A DNA stretch of 64,000 bases, taken from contig WPIO01000008.1 in assembly GCA_009760855.2 (NCBI GenBank), forward strand, positions 6,831,501-6,895,500. The letters are read 5' to 3'. Origin of the DNA: Cristatella mucedo. Taxonomy: Eukaryota; Bryozoa; Phylactolaemata; Cristatellidae. This document shows, one piece after another, positions 11,201 through 20,521 of the stretch. A program made the position numbers and the translations under genes. Every line of letters begins with the position of its first letter. Within the stretch, counting starts at the first letter, position 1. Under the pieces are notes generated by a model. That model was not told where the DNA came from, made no database searches, and was given only the letters and a program-made list of their open reading frames with translations.

Positions 11201-13825
11201 CAACGGTCTTTAATGGAGGAATGGCAGGTAATTTATTGTCCATACATGACCTGGTGGCACAAGGAAGCTGAAACTGGTGCAGCAGTTCAGCTAGGTATGG
11301 AGGAGCCAAGCCTTGTGGGTCAGCATAGGAAGTTTGCTCTGTATCCCATGTCCACCTGTAGAGTGCTCCCTCGGTGTCCCTATCGATAGAGGGGGAGAAA
11401 ACAGGGTACCCCCCATACAACGACGATATGATACCATCGGTCTGGGCTCCAAGGAAACAGCTGCCGACGTTCAACAAGAGGCGGCTTCAACAAGCAGGTG
11501 GCATTTTTTTACTTTCTGTCTGTCTGTACTTTCTTTTTCACTTAACCTTCGAAACTGCCACATACTCTGGTCACCAGGGCATCCAAATAGACCAGCTTGC
11601 CAGTTGAGAAAGAGTCGGGGACTTGAGATCCAGGGATCTGGATACTGGCAGGGATATTTCCTTGCCTAAAGTCTATCGTTATCAAAAGCATCTTGACGGC
11701 TTCCATAGAACCTAGGACAAAGATCAAGCTGCTACAGTGCCTTGGATAAAACGAATTGATGTGGTCAGAAGTCAGCCTTAGCACACCAGGTTAGCAGCAT
11801 AAGCAAAGGCATACAAGAATCCATGTGTACTTGAGCCGGCGATCAAATTGACATTGTCTAAACAGTACCTGGATACCCTGAGCTTGTGCTAATAGATCGT
11901 ATCAATGCCTCATTGCATTATTGCATGCTAACAGCACGAACGGCACCTGGGATTCTACTTGAGAAGCAAACCAGGAAGACAGCATAACTGCAGTGCTCTC
12001 AGACAGTCGCACTGCCACAGACGTATTGCAGCTCAACCAGGCAACAGGTGATGCATATTGGTGTGGATGTACATGAAGCTGAGACAGCAGGCATAATATC
12101 CCATCATAAGTAAACACCGGACTCGTGAATCGTGAAAAGGAAGCAATCAAACTCTGATAATAAGAATCAGAAATGAATCGCAAGAAAGACAAAAAAGTCT
12201 CTATTCCGGTCCACAGAAAACGGCTACAGCAGACCAGGGTTAGTAAGGGAACTTGGCTGGAAGAGAACGAGTCGGCTAAAGTAAGTAACGGTCAGCTGAC
12301 CAAATAACATCATTTTACATCGATGCAGAAGAGCCTTATTGGCTATCGAAACGGCTTGCACTGAGCAATATGGGATTGCCTCCTACTGTTCTCAACACTG
12401 CACCATTGCCTTGGCTAAGACCCAGGGGGAAGGCAATGCACCATGGGGGAATGAGCAACTGAATCAGCATATTACTGTACAACATAGAAAAATGAATTGG
12501 CTGTTATATCATTACTACCCTGAGAAAGACTGCAAAGGCGTGCGAACCTGTCGATCAAGGTAGGGGCCCTCCCAAAACAGTTCTCAGCAGCAGTGGCAGC
12601 AGCAACAGTTAGGAGGGGCTGCAGGGAAAAGTCTTCGACCCAATCGAAATGGCAATTCAGGCAACAGCAAACAATGCATATACATGAACGTACACCAGTG
12701 GCCTTTTAGCTCACAGAGGGGGTGCACGATATGTCAAAAAGCCCAGCTCACTGCTGGTGTAGTGCATCAGAAGCATCTAGACCAGAGGAGCATCAGCAAA
12801 ATTCCAACCTTGACCCACAAGGCTACTCGAGGCTTGGCTCGGCAATGCATAGATGAACTGCTGCACCAGCTTTGGAGTTCTTGTGCCCTTGGGTCCTCTC
12901 AGGCCAGTACATAGGCAGCACCAATCTTGCACACAAAAGAATGTTGGCTGTGGAAGCTTGTGCTCTGTGGGTTCTGGGATGTCGTGTGCAACGACCAGCT
13001 GCCGACCCTGCTCCATCCTAACAAGCAGTCACGAACTGCTGCTTACTGCCTAAACTGTCCTCATGACTCGGCTATGCTACTTACAATCATCTTGTTGCGT
13101 CTGTTGCCTGCCTCATGCCTGCTAAAAGTAACCTAGGCTTCGAGTTCACTGCATATAACTCGCCAGTATATGGTGTCTGCTTAGTGCTTATGCGTGCTGA
13201 CACTGTACATGCTGCCACTAACCACATTTGCATGCTGACCTTGTGCATGTCAACCCTAACCATATTATTCATTTTGTTTGTTTTTCAAGCATGATTTTAC
13301 TTACCATTCAATTGCATTTCACTTTGCAGCAAATGTAAAGCGCCTAGAGAGAGATTAGGTTCTCTGAGGGCGCTTTATCAAGTGAATTATTATTATTATT
13401 ATTAGTATGTGCCATATGGTGAAGTTATAAACAGAGGTACTTCAGTGGAGCAGCAACAGCATACTTCAGCAGACAGCAACGTGCAGCAGACTGATTTGAG
13501 TGCCAGCTCTCCTTATGGCGATGAACATGCCCGGCTCCCAGGGATTAGGAAGGAAAGGGGCAGGGCAGCCTGCCCGAGAGCCTCGGAGGCATTCGAGCTT
13601 TAGAGATGCGGCCACGGTTCCAAGCTCGGGCCATCGATCAGCCAAGCACAGCAAATACCGTTTCACAGAAGCAACAGACGGCGGCACACTCCTAAGCGCA
13701 CGGTGTGTCACAGGAGTGCTGCCTCTGCACTTACTAATATCCGGCAGGGCATGATAGGCAAGTGCCACTGTCGAAGTAGTCGCCTGCAGAGCAGTTCGCC
13801 GCGCAGTCTGTTCCGCAGTTACAGC
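2434..13825 (-). CDS. cysteine-rich GCC2/GCC3 (ephrin-receptor-like) repeat protein, partial gene
   Basis: Three minus-strand exons (13735-13825, 3196-3283, 2434-2665) have compatible phases and join into one cysteine-rich open frame of about 136 residues. The joined frame repeats the CxxCPAGxYC...G theme of GCC2/GCC3 (tyrosine-kinase ephrin A/B receptor-like) domains, which are found in large secreted or membrane proteins. The first junction rebuilds CPAGYYCPGG exactly, which supports the 10.4-kb intron. No signal peptide or membrane segment is visible because both ends of the gene are missing: 5' exons should lie above 13825, perhaps near the CpG-rich region at 14.5-16.5 kb, and 3' exons below 2434 or outside the window. 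Which family member this is cannot be said; the domain also occurs in SCUBE-like and mosaic proteins. Confidence 0.7.
3196..3283 (-). CDS. Cys-rich gene, second visible exon
   Basis: Acceptor TTTGTGGTTGCAG and donor GTAAGCAG bound an 88-nt exon (one base plus 29 codons). It encodes CPGGSSGKRACAAGTYSAVT followed by a short Gln/Ala/Thr stretch and TCL. The exon ends in phase 0, matching the phase-0 start of the exon at 2665. It is the second half of one GCC2/GCC3 unit and the start of the next. Confidence 0.8.
3946..4054. repeat. (GA)n microsatellites
   Basis: Two GA runs (3946-3983 and 4036-4054) lie in a purine-rich stretch. They produce the serine/leucine-rich minus-strand ORFs over 3792-4229, which are not genes. 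Confidence 0.9.
4850..5125 (-). mobile_element. LINE family A 3' fragment
   Basis: The stretch GATGTTGTGACGTCAGTC...CATACAAACTGAAGGCACGGTCTCC matches the segment just below the RT ORF of the longer family A copy at 44027-45650 (GATGTTCTGACGCAGGTTGG...CATACAAACTAAATGCACGGTCTCC). It has the same minus orientation and is degenerate. Confidence 0.6.
5241..5287. repeat. (CA)n microsatellite
   Basis: An uninterrupted CA run of about 46 bp follows a TACACATACA lead-in. Confidence 0.95.
6188..6385 (+). mobile_element. tRNA-derived SINE (second SINE type)
   Basis: The head carries GATGGCACACTAGGTAAGG (A-box-like) and GGTTTTGGGTTCGAATCC (a perfect B box, GGTTCGAATCC), spaced as in a tRNA. The body after it (CTTTATTGCAGCTGCAAGCAG...CTTCTGCC) is shared with the copies at about 55090, 40290 and, inverted, 7250. 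Confidence 0.75.
6618..6690 (-). mobile_element. LINE family A tail remnant
   Basis: A run of AATAATAATAAT is followed by TTTGATAAAGTGACCTCAGAGAACTCAATCTCTTTCTAAG, the complement of the family A LINE 3' end. Only the tail survives, so it could equally be the tail of a SINE that shares it. Confidence 0.65.
7250..7390 (-). mobile_element. tRNA-derived SINE (second SINE type), inverted copy
   Basis: The plus strand shows the complement of the SINE head: AAGATTCGAACCCACGACC (B box) and CACCTTACCTAGTGAGCCATCAC (A-box side), followed upstream by the GCAGAGGCGATACAG part of the body. Confidence 0.7.
8275..8395 (-). mobile_element. tRNA-derived SINE with LINE family A tail
   Basis: On the minus strand the order is GGTAAGGTACTCAC, GGGTCGTGGGCTCGAGCCC (B box), then CATGTAAAGCACTTAAATAGAGATTAAGTTCTCTCAGGG. 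The last part is the same tail that ends family A LINEs, so a tRNA-like head is joined to a LINE-derived 3' end. Confidence 0.75.
10250..10350 (+). mobile_element. tRNA-like SINE fragment
   Basis: GCATGGCTTAGTGGTTGGGG matches the pol III A box (TGGCTTAGTGG), and GTGGACTCGAGTCC about 75 bp later resembles a degenerate B box. No acceptor stem can be folded, so this is a SINE head rather than a functional tRNA gene. Confidence 0.5.
10856..11380 (-). mobile_element. LINE family B 3' fragment
   Basis: The minus strand carries the end of the family B reading frame and 3' tail (complement of TGTCTGTAACTCCACAAAGCC, GCCTAAGCGGCTTTTGG and GAGCAGTTGAGGTAGTGAG). It aligns by eye with the copies at 32940-34450, 39905-40185 and 47850-48175. 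Confidence 0.75.
12680..13115 (+). mobile_element. LINE family B fragment
   Basis: Plus-strand pieces such as TTGACCCACAAGGCTACTCGAGGCTTGGC, CTGCTGCACCAGCTTTGGAG and CTGTCCTCATGACTCGGCTATGC follow the order of the family B RT C-terminus and 3' end. The frame is broken. Confidence 0.6.
13160..13405 (+). mobile_element. LINE family A 3' end
   Basis: A well-preserved family A 3' end: GTGCTTATGCGTGCTGACAC, CATTTGCATGCTGACC, CATTCAATTGCATTTC, then AAAGCGCCTAGAGAGAGATT, TTCTCTGAGGGCGCTTTATC and a (TTA)n terminus. It lies about 330 bp downstream (in gene sense) of the Cys-rich exon ending at 13735. Confidence 0.8.
13735..13825 (-). CDS. Cys-rich gene, most 5' visible exon
   Basis: The exon follows a pyrimidine-rich acceptor (TTGTTTTCCGCTTTGCAG) and ends at a strong donor (GTAAGTGC). 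It is 91 nt long: two bases of a split codon, 29 codons, then TA. The translation has seven cysteines, reads CNCGTDCAANCSAGDYF near its start and ends in CLSCPAGY. The final TA is completed to a tyrosine codon by the first base of the exon at 3283. Confidence 0.75.
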
Positions 13826-14479
13826 CTGCAAAGCGGAAAACAAGTTCTAGTACTCACTACGACGGTACAGCTGCAACGACTACGAGAGCCTGCCCTCTCT
13901 TATTGCATCGCGTGAACTCATGTGGAAGCCGGAAGCATCTTCCGAGGCATTCCAACCGAGCAGGACCAACGATCGTGAGAGAAATCGGGAACGAACTGCA
14001 TTCTTATGAATAGTAAACACAGCGTCGGCAGAGAATCAACGAGTGTTTGCCAAATCTTTAAAACGTCCAGTCTGCATAAACAGAAAGTCCCTAAATTTAA
14101 AACTGCTTCGTGAGCAGTACACACTTAAGGTACCTGTCAGGAGACCAGGACTCGTTTTCGTCGATTTCCCATACTCGCAGGAACCTGCCTATTTGTTCTC
14201 TCACTTTCCGGTAAGTATCGACGACCATACGCGATCATGTCCACGAATTGCCAAATTTCGAACAGAGCCACGGGGTTCACAAGAGCAGCAGCCGCCGTGC
14301 CCCAAAGCACTGCATGGGGCCAACACTGAAACAGAGGCTGCCTAGAGGTGCTGGGGTGACCACACGACCGATCGTCGGTTAGCGTGCTCACGAATTTCCG
14401 AAAGATCAACACCTCGCGGCAGGTTTGAACGCAAATTCCGAACGACCTATATAGATAGCAAGGCGATTTTTAGCACCAC

Positions 14480-16500
14480 GGAATTTTATCATCTCGCCAC
14501 CAGCTCACCGGCACTCAAAACGAGAGCGGCAAGGCGAAGGGATGTGTACAGTTCCGCACGAGCCGGCGCAGCGCTCGGTGCGTATGCGCGGGAGTCGACG
14601 CGTCAGCCCCGACTGACAACTCGGCGTGCAGACCGGCTCTCGAGTGACTCCGCAGACTGGTTGGGTCGGCGGCGCCCAGGCAGAACCGCAGCACAGCGCG
14701 ACCGCGCCCAATCATCATGCGAGCGCGAGCACTCTGCGGAGCGGGCCCACAGTAAGCGCGACGCACCCGGCGTAACGCGGAACCCACGCACACCGGGCCG
14801 GCGGTGTACCGCCGTAGAGCGGCGAGCGCTCGCGCGCGTGCGGTAAGCCGATTGCTTAATCAGTCAGCGCGTCTCGCGACAGCGTATTTGTTTCGTGGGC
14901 TTCGCGTAATCCTTCTGCGGTACCGATTTCGGCGCTTTCGCAGACTGCGAGTTAGTTGGAGCGCAGCTGCAGCGAACACGCGGAGACCGCCATGGTAGTT
15001 TGGGTATTTGCCATGGGTAACGGGGATCGGCGCATCCCGCCTGCCCGCTTACTCACCGGCGGCGAACGCCTGTGCAGGCCACAGAGCAAGAATCGGCAAG
15101 ACGAGCAGGCACGCCCACGGACCGACGGAAGCGCTGCTTCCTATCATTATAGAGCAATTCTCGCAAGCGGCAGCCTTAAAGTCACGGAGCAGCGGCAGCG
15201 CTGCATCCCGCACGGCCGCTCTCGTCGGCTGAGCTGACTGCTATTGACCGCTAAGGACATTGTTACGCTCTATTCATGAGGCGCAGTGCACGTCACCGCG
15301 CGCGGTCGGCTGCGCGCGGTGAAAGCTGCTCTCCCCCCGGTGGCGCTTGCCAAACCTAACCCCAACCCCAGCTACCGCACATCTGTGGGTAAACGTTCGC
15401 CCCTGTAAGAAAGGGCCATTGGGGCTGTGAAGACCGGCGTATCCGCGAACTAAGCGCAGACAGCTGGCGTGCGAACGTCGGAACCAAGATCTGCATTATT
15501 GATGATGTCGTTAGTAGTCGCGTTTGTAGAATGCGCTAAAGAAGAAACGGGGTTAAGCGCTGTCGTTTAAACCCGCGTTCAGCCAAAGGCAATTACCGTC
15601 TTGTGTAAGCAGAGCCACTGGTACAATTGGTTTCCGCCCGCTGAGTGCCGCTACGTCGCCTTGCGAAGTGACGGCGCCCCGCTTTTATTTACTCGAGCTA
15701 TTGCGCCGGCTATCCTCTGCTGCCCCGGAACAGACATGGGGAGAACCGACAGGCTGGCTGTCTGACCGAGTGCCCACCGCGGCGCACTACAGATCCATGG
15801 CCGAAAAGCGGCGACGCTCTCCGACGCCCCATGTAGTGTGCATTTCGAGTCGTTCGCCTCTCGCGTGGGTCCGCAATCCCAATTTATTAGCACTTCCGGG
15901 CCTTTCGCGACACCTTAGGCGACCGCAATGCTGTCGCAGTCCAAGACAGCTAGCCGCGACCGCCAGCGATTTCTTAACGTAGGTGTCAGCCGGCCGAAGC
16001 AAGCGGAGTGAAGCCTGCGCCGACGGCTTTCACTGAAAATGCCAAAAAGTAGTCCGCGCGTCCGCTGGTGGCTGTTTTTTCTTGCGACCCTCCGAAGAGT
16101 GCGAGCCGGGGCCTGTGGGAGAGACTGCGAGGAGAGAGACGAAAGAGGGCGCTAACGCTTACACAGAGAGCAGAACTCAAAGAATGGTGTCGCCGACTTA
16201 GCCTCTGCGGAACACCACGCGGGCCTTTTCACCGGCTTCGTCGGCAGGAGATACCAGGAATTGAAATCTATCGAAGTCACTGACCGAGGCTATAGCGTCC
16301 TTTTTCGAGCAAAAATGAGAAAAGACTCTCTTTGCGTCATGCGTGCAATTCAACATCAATAACTGGAAAGTTGTATAGTTGTATACTGTGGCGGTGGGTT
16401 GCGTCAGCTTTGGCGGCTGCCGGCCGGTCGTGCAATTAGCTGTATGTCCTTCGGTGCTTTTAGAGTGGTGACAGTGACGGGGGATGGGGCAGTTGGGAAG
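14480..16500. promoter_or_regulatory. CpG-rich region, candidate promoter area
   Basis: This block is strongly enriched in G+C and in CG dinucleotides compared with the AT-rich flanks, most of all at 14500-15330. Because the Cys-rich gene reads leftward from at least 13825 and lacks its first exons, this is the natural place for its promoter. No TATA box, signal-peptide exon or start codon could be fixed, so the assignment is inference. Long ORFs here in several frames are a by-product of high GC. Confidence 0.4.
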
Positions 16501-16860
16501 TGGTAGCACTGACGAGCAGCTGGGGCTGTCTCGCTGCGAGCCGCCTTCAGGGGCGAGGTGCTGTTGTCACTTTGGAATGAAGGGACTTCGTTACTTTAAG
16601 CTACTTTGCGGGGGCGCAATGGCGAAGATGAAGTCCTGTAATGACGGTTCTGCGATGGAGCGCTACTACAATGGGGAAGACTTTGCAAGCTGGCTGCTGA
16701 ATTGCGAGCGGGTACTAGACGAGTGTCGTGTTTTCGGGGCACAGGTACGTGCGTCAGTCGTTGCACGCCAGCAGTTTCAAAGCAATCGCCTTACCTAGCT
16801 GGCCATCACTACCCACAGCTATCGCGACACCGCAGTATAATCGGATGTTCAATATCTTTG
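16460..16860 (+). pseudogene. possible gag N-terminal remnant or unknown first exon, cut by a SINE
   Basis: TGGTGACAGTGACGGGGG looks like the spacer that follows an LTR in gypsy-type elements. An ATG at 16619 then opens a frame containing MERYYNGEDFASWLLNCERV, a pattern like the start of a gypsy gag (an F-x-x-W-L-x-x-x-E motif). The frame stops at 16796 inside sequence that is the complement of the SINE A-box side (CGCCTTACCTAGCTGGCCATCAC). A GTACGT donor follows GGGGCACAG at 16744, so a first coding exon of an unrecognised gene is an alternative. Confidence 0.3.
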
Positions 16861-17384
16861 AAGGACGGTTTATTGTAAATACTGCGGTTACCGCGTATTG
16901 GTAATCATTATTACTCCCGGCGGTTTCCCAGTTAAATGATGATATTTGCTTACCTTCGGACCGTAGGCACACTTATTTCCACTCAGTGACTCGGGCATAT
17001 TTGAAAGAAAATTTCGACTCCTTAAGGCTTGCTAGGCCACTGGAAAAGAAAAAAATACGCCATACGAGGGCAGGCTGCAAGTTATTTCCGGACACGCCCA
17101 CTCAAAGGCCAGACCTCCGTGAGAAAAGTGGGTTGCTTTAGGCCTGTGAGCATTCGCAAAAGAGCTGTAAAGAAGTGCTGTAGGGGTACCTCTTAAGCAC
17201 TCTACGCCGCCAGCGCTATGCCCGCGGCAAGGCCTACCAAACCGCGCTAGGTAGTGCCGATGTGGTACAGGCTGGTCCTTCCCCCTCCCACTCCGCCGAG
17301 CCTGCCGTAGCTGGCCGGCCGATCTGAAGGAAGCTGGCTGTAGACGCGAGGCCGAGCGACCGACCGACGGACCTCGGACAGTAT

Positions 17385-17435
17385 GGGACAGGGCGGGACG
17401 GGACTGGGCGGGATGGGACTGGACGGGACGGGGCG
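17385..17435 (+). other. G-run cluster with quadruplex potential
   Basis: About ten GGG or GGGG runs are separated by one to five bases (GGGACAGGGCGGGACGGGAC and onward). Four adjacent runs fit the G3-N1-7 pattern of an intramolecular G-quadruplex on the plus strand. It is a short degenerate minisatellite of a GGGACGGGACT-like unit. Confidence 0.75.
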
Positions 17436-17459
17436 AGTGAGTTCATGGATTGGCCGGCC

Positions 17460-17510
17460 GGATGCCCGGGGTGAGCATCTGAACCACTGAGCCAAACCAG
17501 CGCGGCGTAG
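17460..17510 (-). mobile_element. SINE A-box side fragment
   Basis: The minus strand reads TGGTTTGGCTCAGTGGTTCA, an A-box match also found in the SINE copies at 311 and 26455. No B box is visible, so only a fragment remains. Confidence 0.4.
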
Positions 17511-17667
17511 AGCTTCTCTGTAACCGCGCAGAAGCTCGTCCCTCGGCTCTCGACCGGTGGACAGTGCAGTGCAGCGCTGCAGCGCGGTTAAAACACAAGC
17601 GGCCACAACTGGGTGCCGAAAGCAACAGTTTATTGTGGGCCTGTTAATAGTGGTTACACGCCGGTGC

Positions 17668-17830
17668 AAGCGCTTTACGCGGCGCGAACCGGACCGACGG
17701 AGTTAACTGCGCGAATTCCCGAAGCCCGAGTATGATCAACTACCCTACGCGTTTACGCGGCGCGAACCGGACTGTTGGAGTTACCTACGTGAGAACTCCC
17801 GCAGCCCGACTACAATAAGTTACCTCAAGC
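17668..17830. repeat. tandem duplication, unit about 82 bp
   Basis: Two adjacent copies both contain GTTTACGCGGCGCGAACCGGA or a close variant, then TGGAGTTA or CGGAGTTA, GAATTCCCG or GAACTCCCG, and AGCCCGA followed by TATGATCAACTACC or TACAATAAGTTACC. Copies start at about 17668 and 17750. No ORF is associated. Confidence 0.7.
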
Positions 17831-18021
17831 CTGCGTCGCTAGCGATGGTCCCGACCCCGAAGGCGGACTGCTACAGCACCTCAAGATATGAGCAGCTAAC
17901 TGAGTAGCCGACAGAACACAACCGCGCAGTCTAAGTTGCACGTAGCTGTTCGTCGCCGTAGATTCGACTCTCGTGCTTTCGAGGCGTTGTCTCGCATCGA
18001 CTACCGAAGCTGCAGCCCCGA

Positions 18022-18023
<2 letters not shown>

Positions 18024-18109
<86 letters not shown>

Positions 18110-18112
18110 TCT
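18024..18112. repeat. (CT)n microsatellite
   Basis: A nearly pure CT run of about 85 bp. The serine/leucine-rich ORF over it is an artefact of the repeat. Confidence 0.95.
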
Positions 18113-19271
18113 GCCCTATTGACCCTGAGCCTTCCGCCTGTAATTTGTTAGATGGCCCCTGCGCCAGCTTGCCATCCTATCACTCTTTGTCTAATGGGGT
18201 ACAGAAGTCGGACCACGTCCTGACCGCTCTTTGTCTGACCCAAGCTCCATTCTAACCTGAGCGGATCTCGCTGTCAGACTCACACCTCGCTCCGCTCCCG
18301 GTTAACTAATGTGTGTCCCCTATCCAATTCTACTTGGCTAGTCCGCCCGCTACGGGTTGCTCTAGGTGCCCTAGTCAACCCCACTAAGGCAAGGGCCAGT
18401 ATCGCGGCTAACCTGAGAGCTGCCCCAGAGCATTTCTCTCGGTGGCTGCTCGCTGTTGCATCTACGAACAGCGTTGATCGAGCTGGCAACTCTCATCCGG
18501 CGGCTTAGCCGAGTCTAGCGTGCTAAGATAAGAATCTATTGCCCTGCAGCTCGGTCTGCGTGGTTTCTTTCATTCTCCGTGTCGCCAGAGACAAATCTAG
18601 TTGCTGCCATTTACATAGCAAGCGCGAAGTAGTCGAGACTAATGCGGTCACTGACCGGATTGAAGGGGGCGTGAGTAAGTACTCGTAACACAACTTTCTT
18701 TTTCTTTTAATAATGAGTACGCTGAAAAATAGCTCAATTTCGGCTTCTTGGCGAGGGCTTTTCTTTTAGTAATTTCCGTGCTAACTGCCGCTCCGCGGTC
18801 GTCTCAAACATTCGTACTGACCAGCATGTATTCAGCAACAACTTTTATTCACTGACACGTCTACGCTTGATTTGAGTTTTTTTGATTTTCTGGACCGAAA
18901 CCCGCCGTCTTGATCACTAGTATGTCTTGAACCATTTAAACTAGCGATTATGTATAATAGGTTTTTCATGAATTGTAAATGATTAAATTTATGTCCAGCT
19001 TCACGCGGCTATATTAAAAAGACTTTTACTGCAAAGCTGAAATCAGCCGTCTTATCAGCACGATGCATATGAAATTGAACACTGGGGGTGGCATAGTTAT
19101 ATCCGCATGTAATACCGACCTCAAGTGTTCTCGGGAGATTCCTAGAACTGAATCTGAAGCTGCTTGGGAGCTTCCCTGTCGTCCAAATACCCTCCAGCTG
19201 CCCCGGCTCCTTCTATTGTGACTTCCTCAAAAGTTGTCATACTAGTTTCTCGAAATAAGACGCTGCAGTTG

Positions 19272-19552
19272 CAGTCAACCCCCGACTTACGACGGCTAAA
19301 CTTACAAAAATTTGGAGACGTACTCGGCTACGGTCAGGCAAATAAATCGAAAATCAAAATGTATTCAATAAGACTCAAAATCCGCGCGAGCTCGGTCGAT
19401 TCGAAAACGGCTAATTCAATTCGTTGACCTCTGTATGCATTCGCCAGAACGTATCGCGATAAAAAGTGTATCTTATACCATTCTTGACTTACGAAAATTC
19501 GACTTACGCTATGTTTTCCGCCCCTATTTATTTCGTAAGTCGGGGCTGACTG
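19272..19552. mobile_element. TIR MITE, mariner-like
   Basis: The left end CAGTCAACCCCCGACTTACG is matched by the complement of the right end, CAGTCAGCCCCGACTTACGA. The right end is followed by TA; the left flank (TTG) is not TA, so the target duplication has decayed on that side. The 281-bp body is AT-rich and has no transposase. Confidence 0.65.
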
Positions 19553-19699
19553 TACTTGGAATGCTTTTTCAGTGTGACGAAATGTAATATATTTTTAAAT
19601 AATTGCTGGGTTCTCAATAGCATGCCTTCTATTTCCGCAATGCATACTGAAGCTCAAAAGCATGAGATTCATGTCTGAGAGCATTTTGAGTTCATTTTA

Positions 19700-20105
19700 G
19701 CTGAATATTGAAGAAGCTTGCACTAACTGATGCAATGAATCCTGCTCAGCTTCGGGAAGCTGTTTCCTATAGGAAGATAGGTGAAACAATTGATCATGCA
19801 GGTCCTAGACTGTGGAACTCGCTTCCACAATTCTTACGCAACGACAACTACTATCCTGCTGCCGACTATGGCACATCTTTTTCAGCGGTCCTGAGCTGCT
19901 ACTTCTATGCTACTCAATACCTCAACTGCTCTCCTGACTCTGCTATGCTTCCCACTTTCTCTTTGTTGCATGAGACGAAGTCTGTTGGCTACCGAATGCG
20001 TACCGAAAGCCGCTTAGGCTGTGAGTGCGCTATACAAAACTCTCCTGCCTAACACCCACCTGGTCTTTATGACTTTGTGGAGTTACAGACAGAGATACAA
20101 CAATA
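19700..20105 (+). mobile_element. LINE family B 3' end
   Basis: TCCTAGACTGTGGAACTCGCTTCCACAATTCTTACGCAACGAC through GCCTAACACCCACCTGGTCTTTATGACTTTGTGGAGTTACAGACAGAGATACA is almost identical to the family B end at 47850-48175. The 114-aa ORF over it is the C-terminus of the LINE protein read on past its original end. Confidence 0.8.
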
Positions 20106-20444
20106 CAAGTGGTGTAGCTGTGGAGCTTAAAGTTCTCGCAATAACTTAATGCATCAATAAGAAAGTTTTGATTTCATTTCATTTAGATGCTCCTTTCGAC
20201 TTCAAAACTTCATTGAATCAGCGTGCAATTATGTTAGCCATGCACCAGTCGAATGCTATATATAGCAAACGTTCAGCTCAATCCTTGACTGTCACCTTGG
20301 CTAAATTTGAAAACGGCCTCAGAAGTGGTCACTGTCTTTTGCTCCACAAAAATTCCTAATTACGCCCTTGCCTAAAGATTAATTCCTAACCACGCCCTTG
20401 CCTAGCGCGGTGCGATGACCCGGAGAGCGCCGTCCGCAGCCTCC

Positions 20445-20481
20445 TGTGTGTGTGTGTGTGTGTGCGCGTGCGTGCGCGCGC

Positions 20482-20520
<39 letters not shown>
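20445..20520. repeat. (TG)n/(CG)n microsatellite
   Basis: TG repeats with an internal GCGCGTGCGTGCGCGCGCGCG segment, a stretch with Z-DNA-forming potential. Confidence 0.9.

Positions 20521-20521
<1 letters not shown>

Larger units (their letters stand above)
3284..13734. other. 10.4-kb intron of the Cys-rich gene
   Basis: No further cysteine-rich exon with correct splice signals was found here, and none is needed because the flanking exons join in frame. The intron holds GA and CA microsatellites, LINE family A pieces (about 4850-5125, 6618-6690, 13160-13405), LINE family B pieces (10856-11380, 12680-13115) and tRNA-type SINEs (6188, 7250, 8275, 10250). The short ORFs elsewhere in it, for example at 8608-9180 and 9913-10315, resemble nothing I recognise. 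Confidence 0.6.

Noticed and set aside
14135..14330. Minus-strand open frame with APCSALGHGGCCSC, possible upstream exon of the Cys-rich gene
   Set aside because: Its donor (GTACCT) leaves two bases, but the exon at 13825 needs one upstream base; the cysteine spacing is not GCC2/GCC3-like.
14505..14846. Overlapping ORFs of 90-100 codons in the CpG-rich block, some rich in Cys
   Set aside because: They occur in all frames on both strands, lack signal peptides and consistent splice sites, and follow from GC content.
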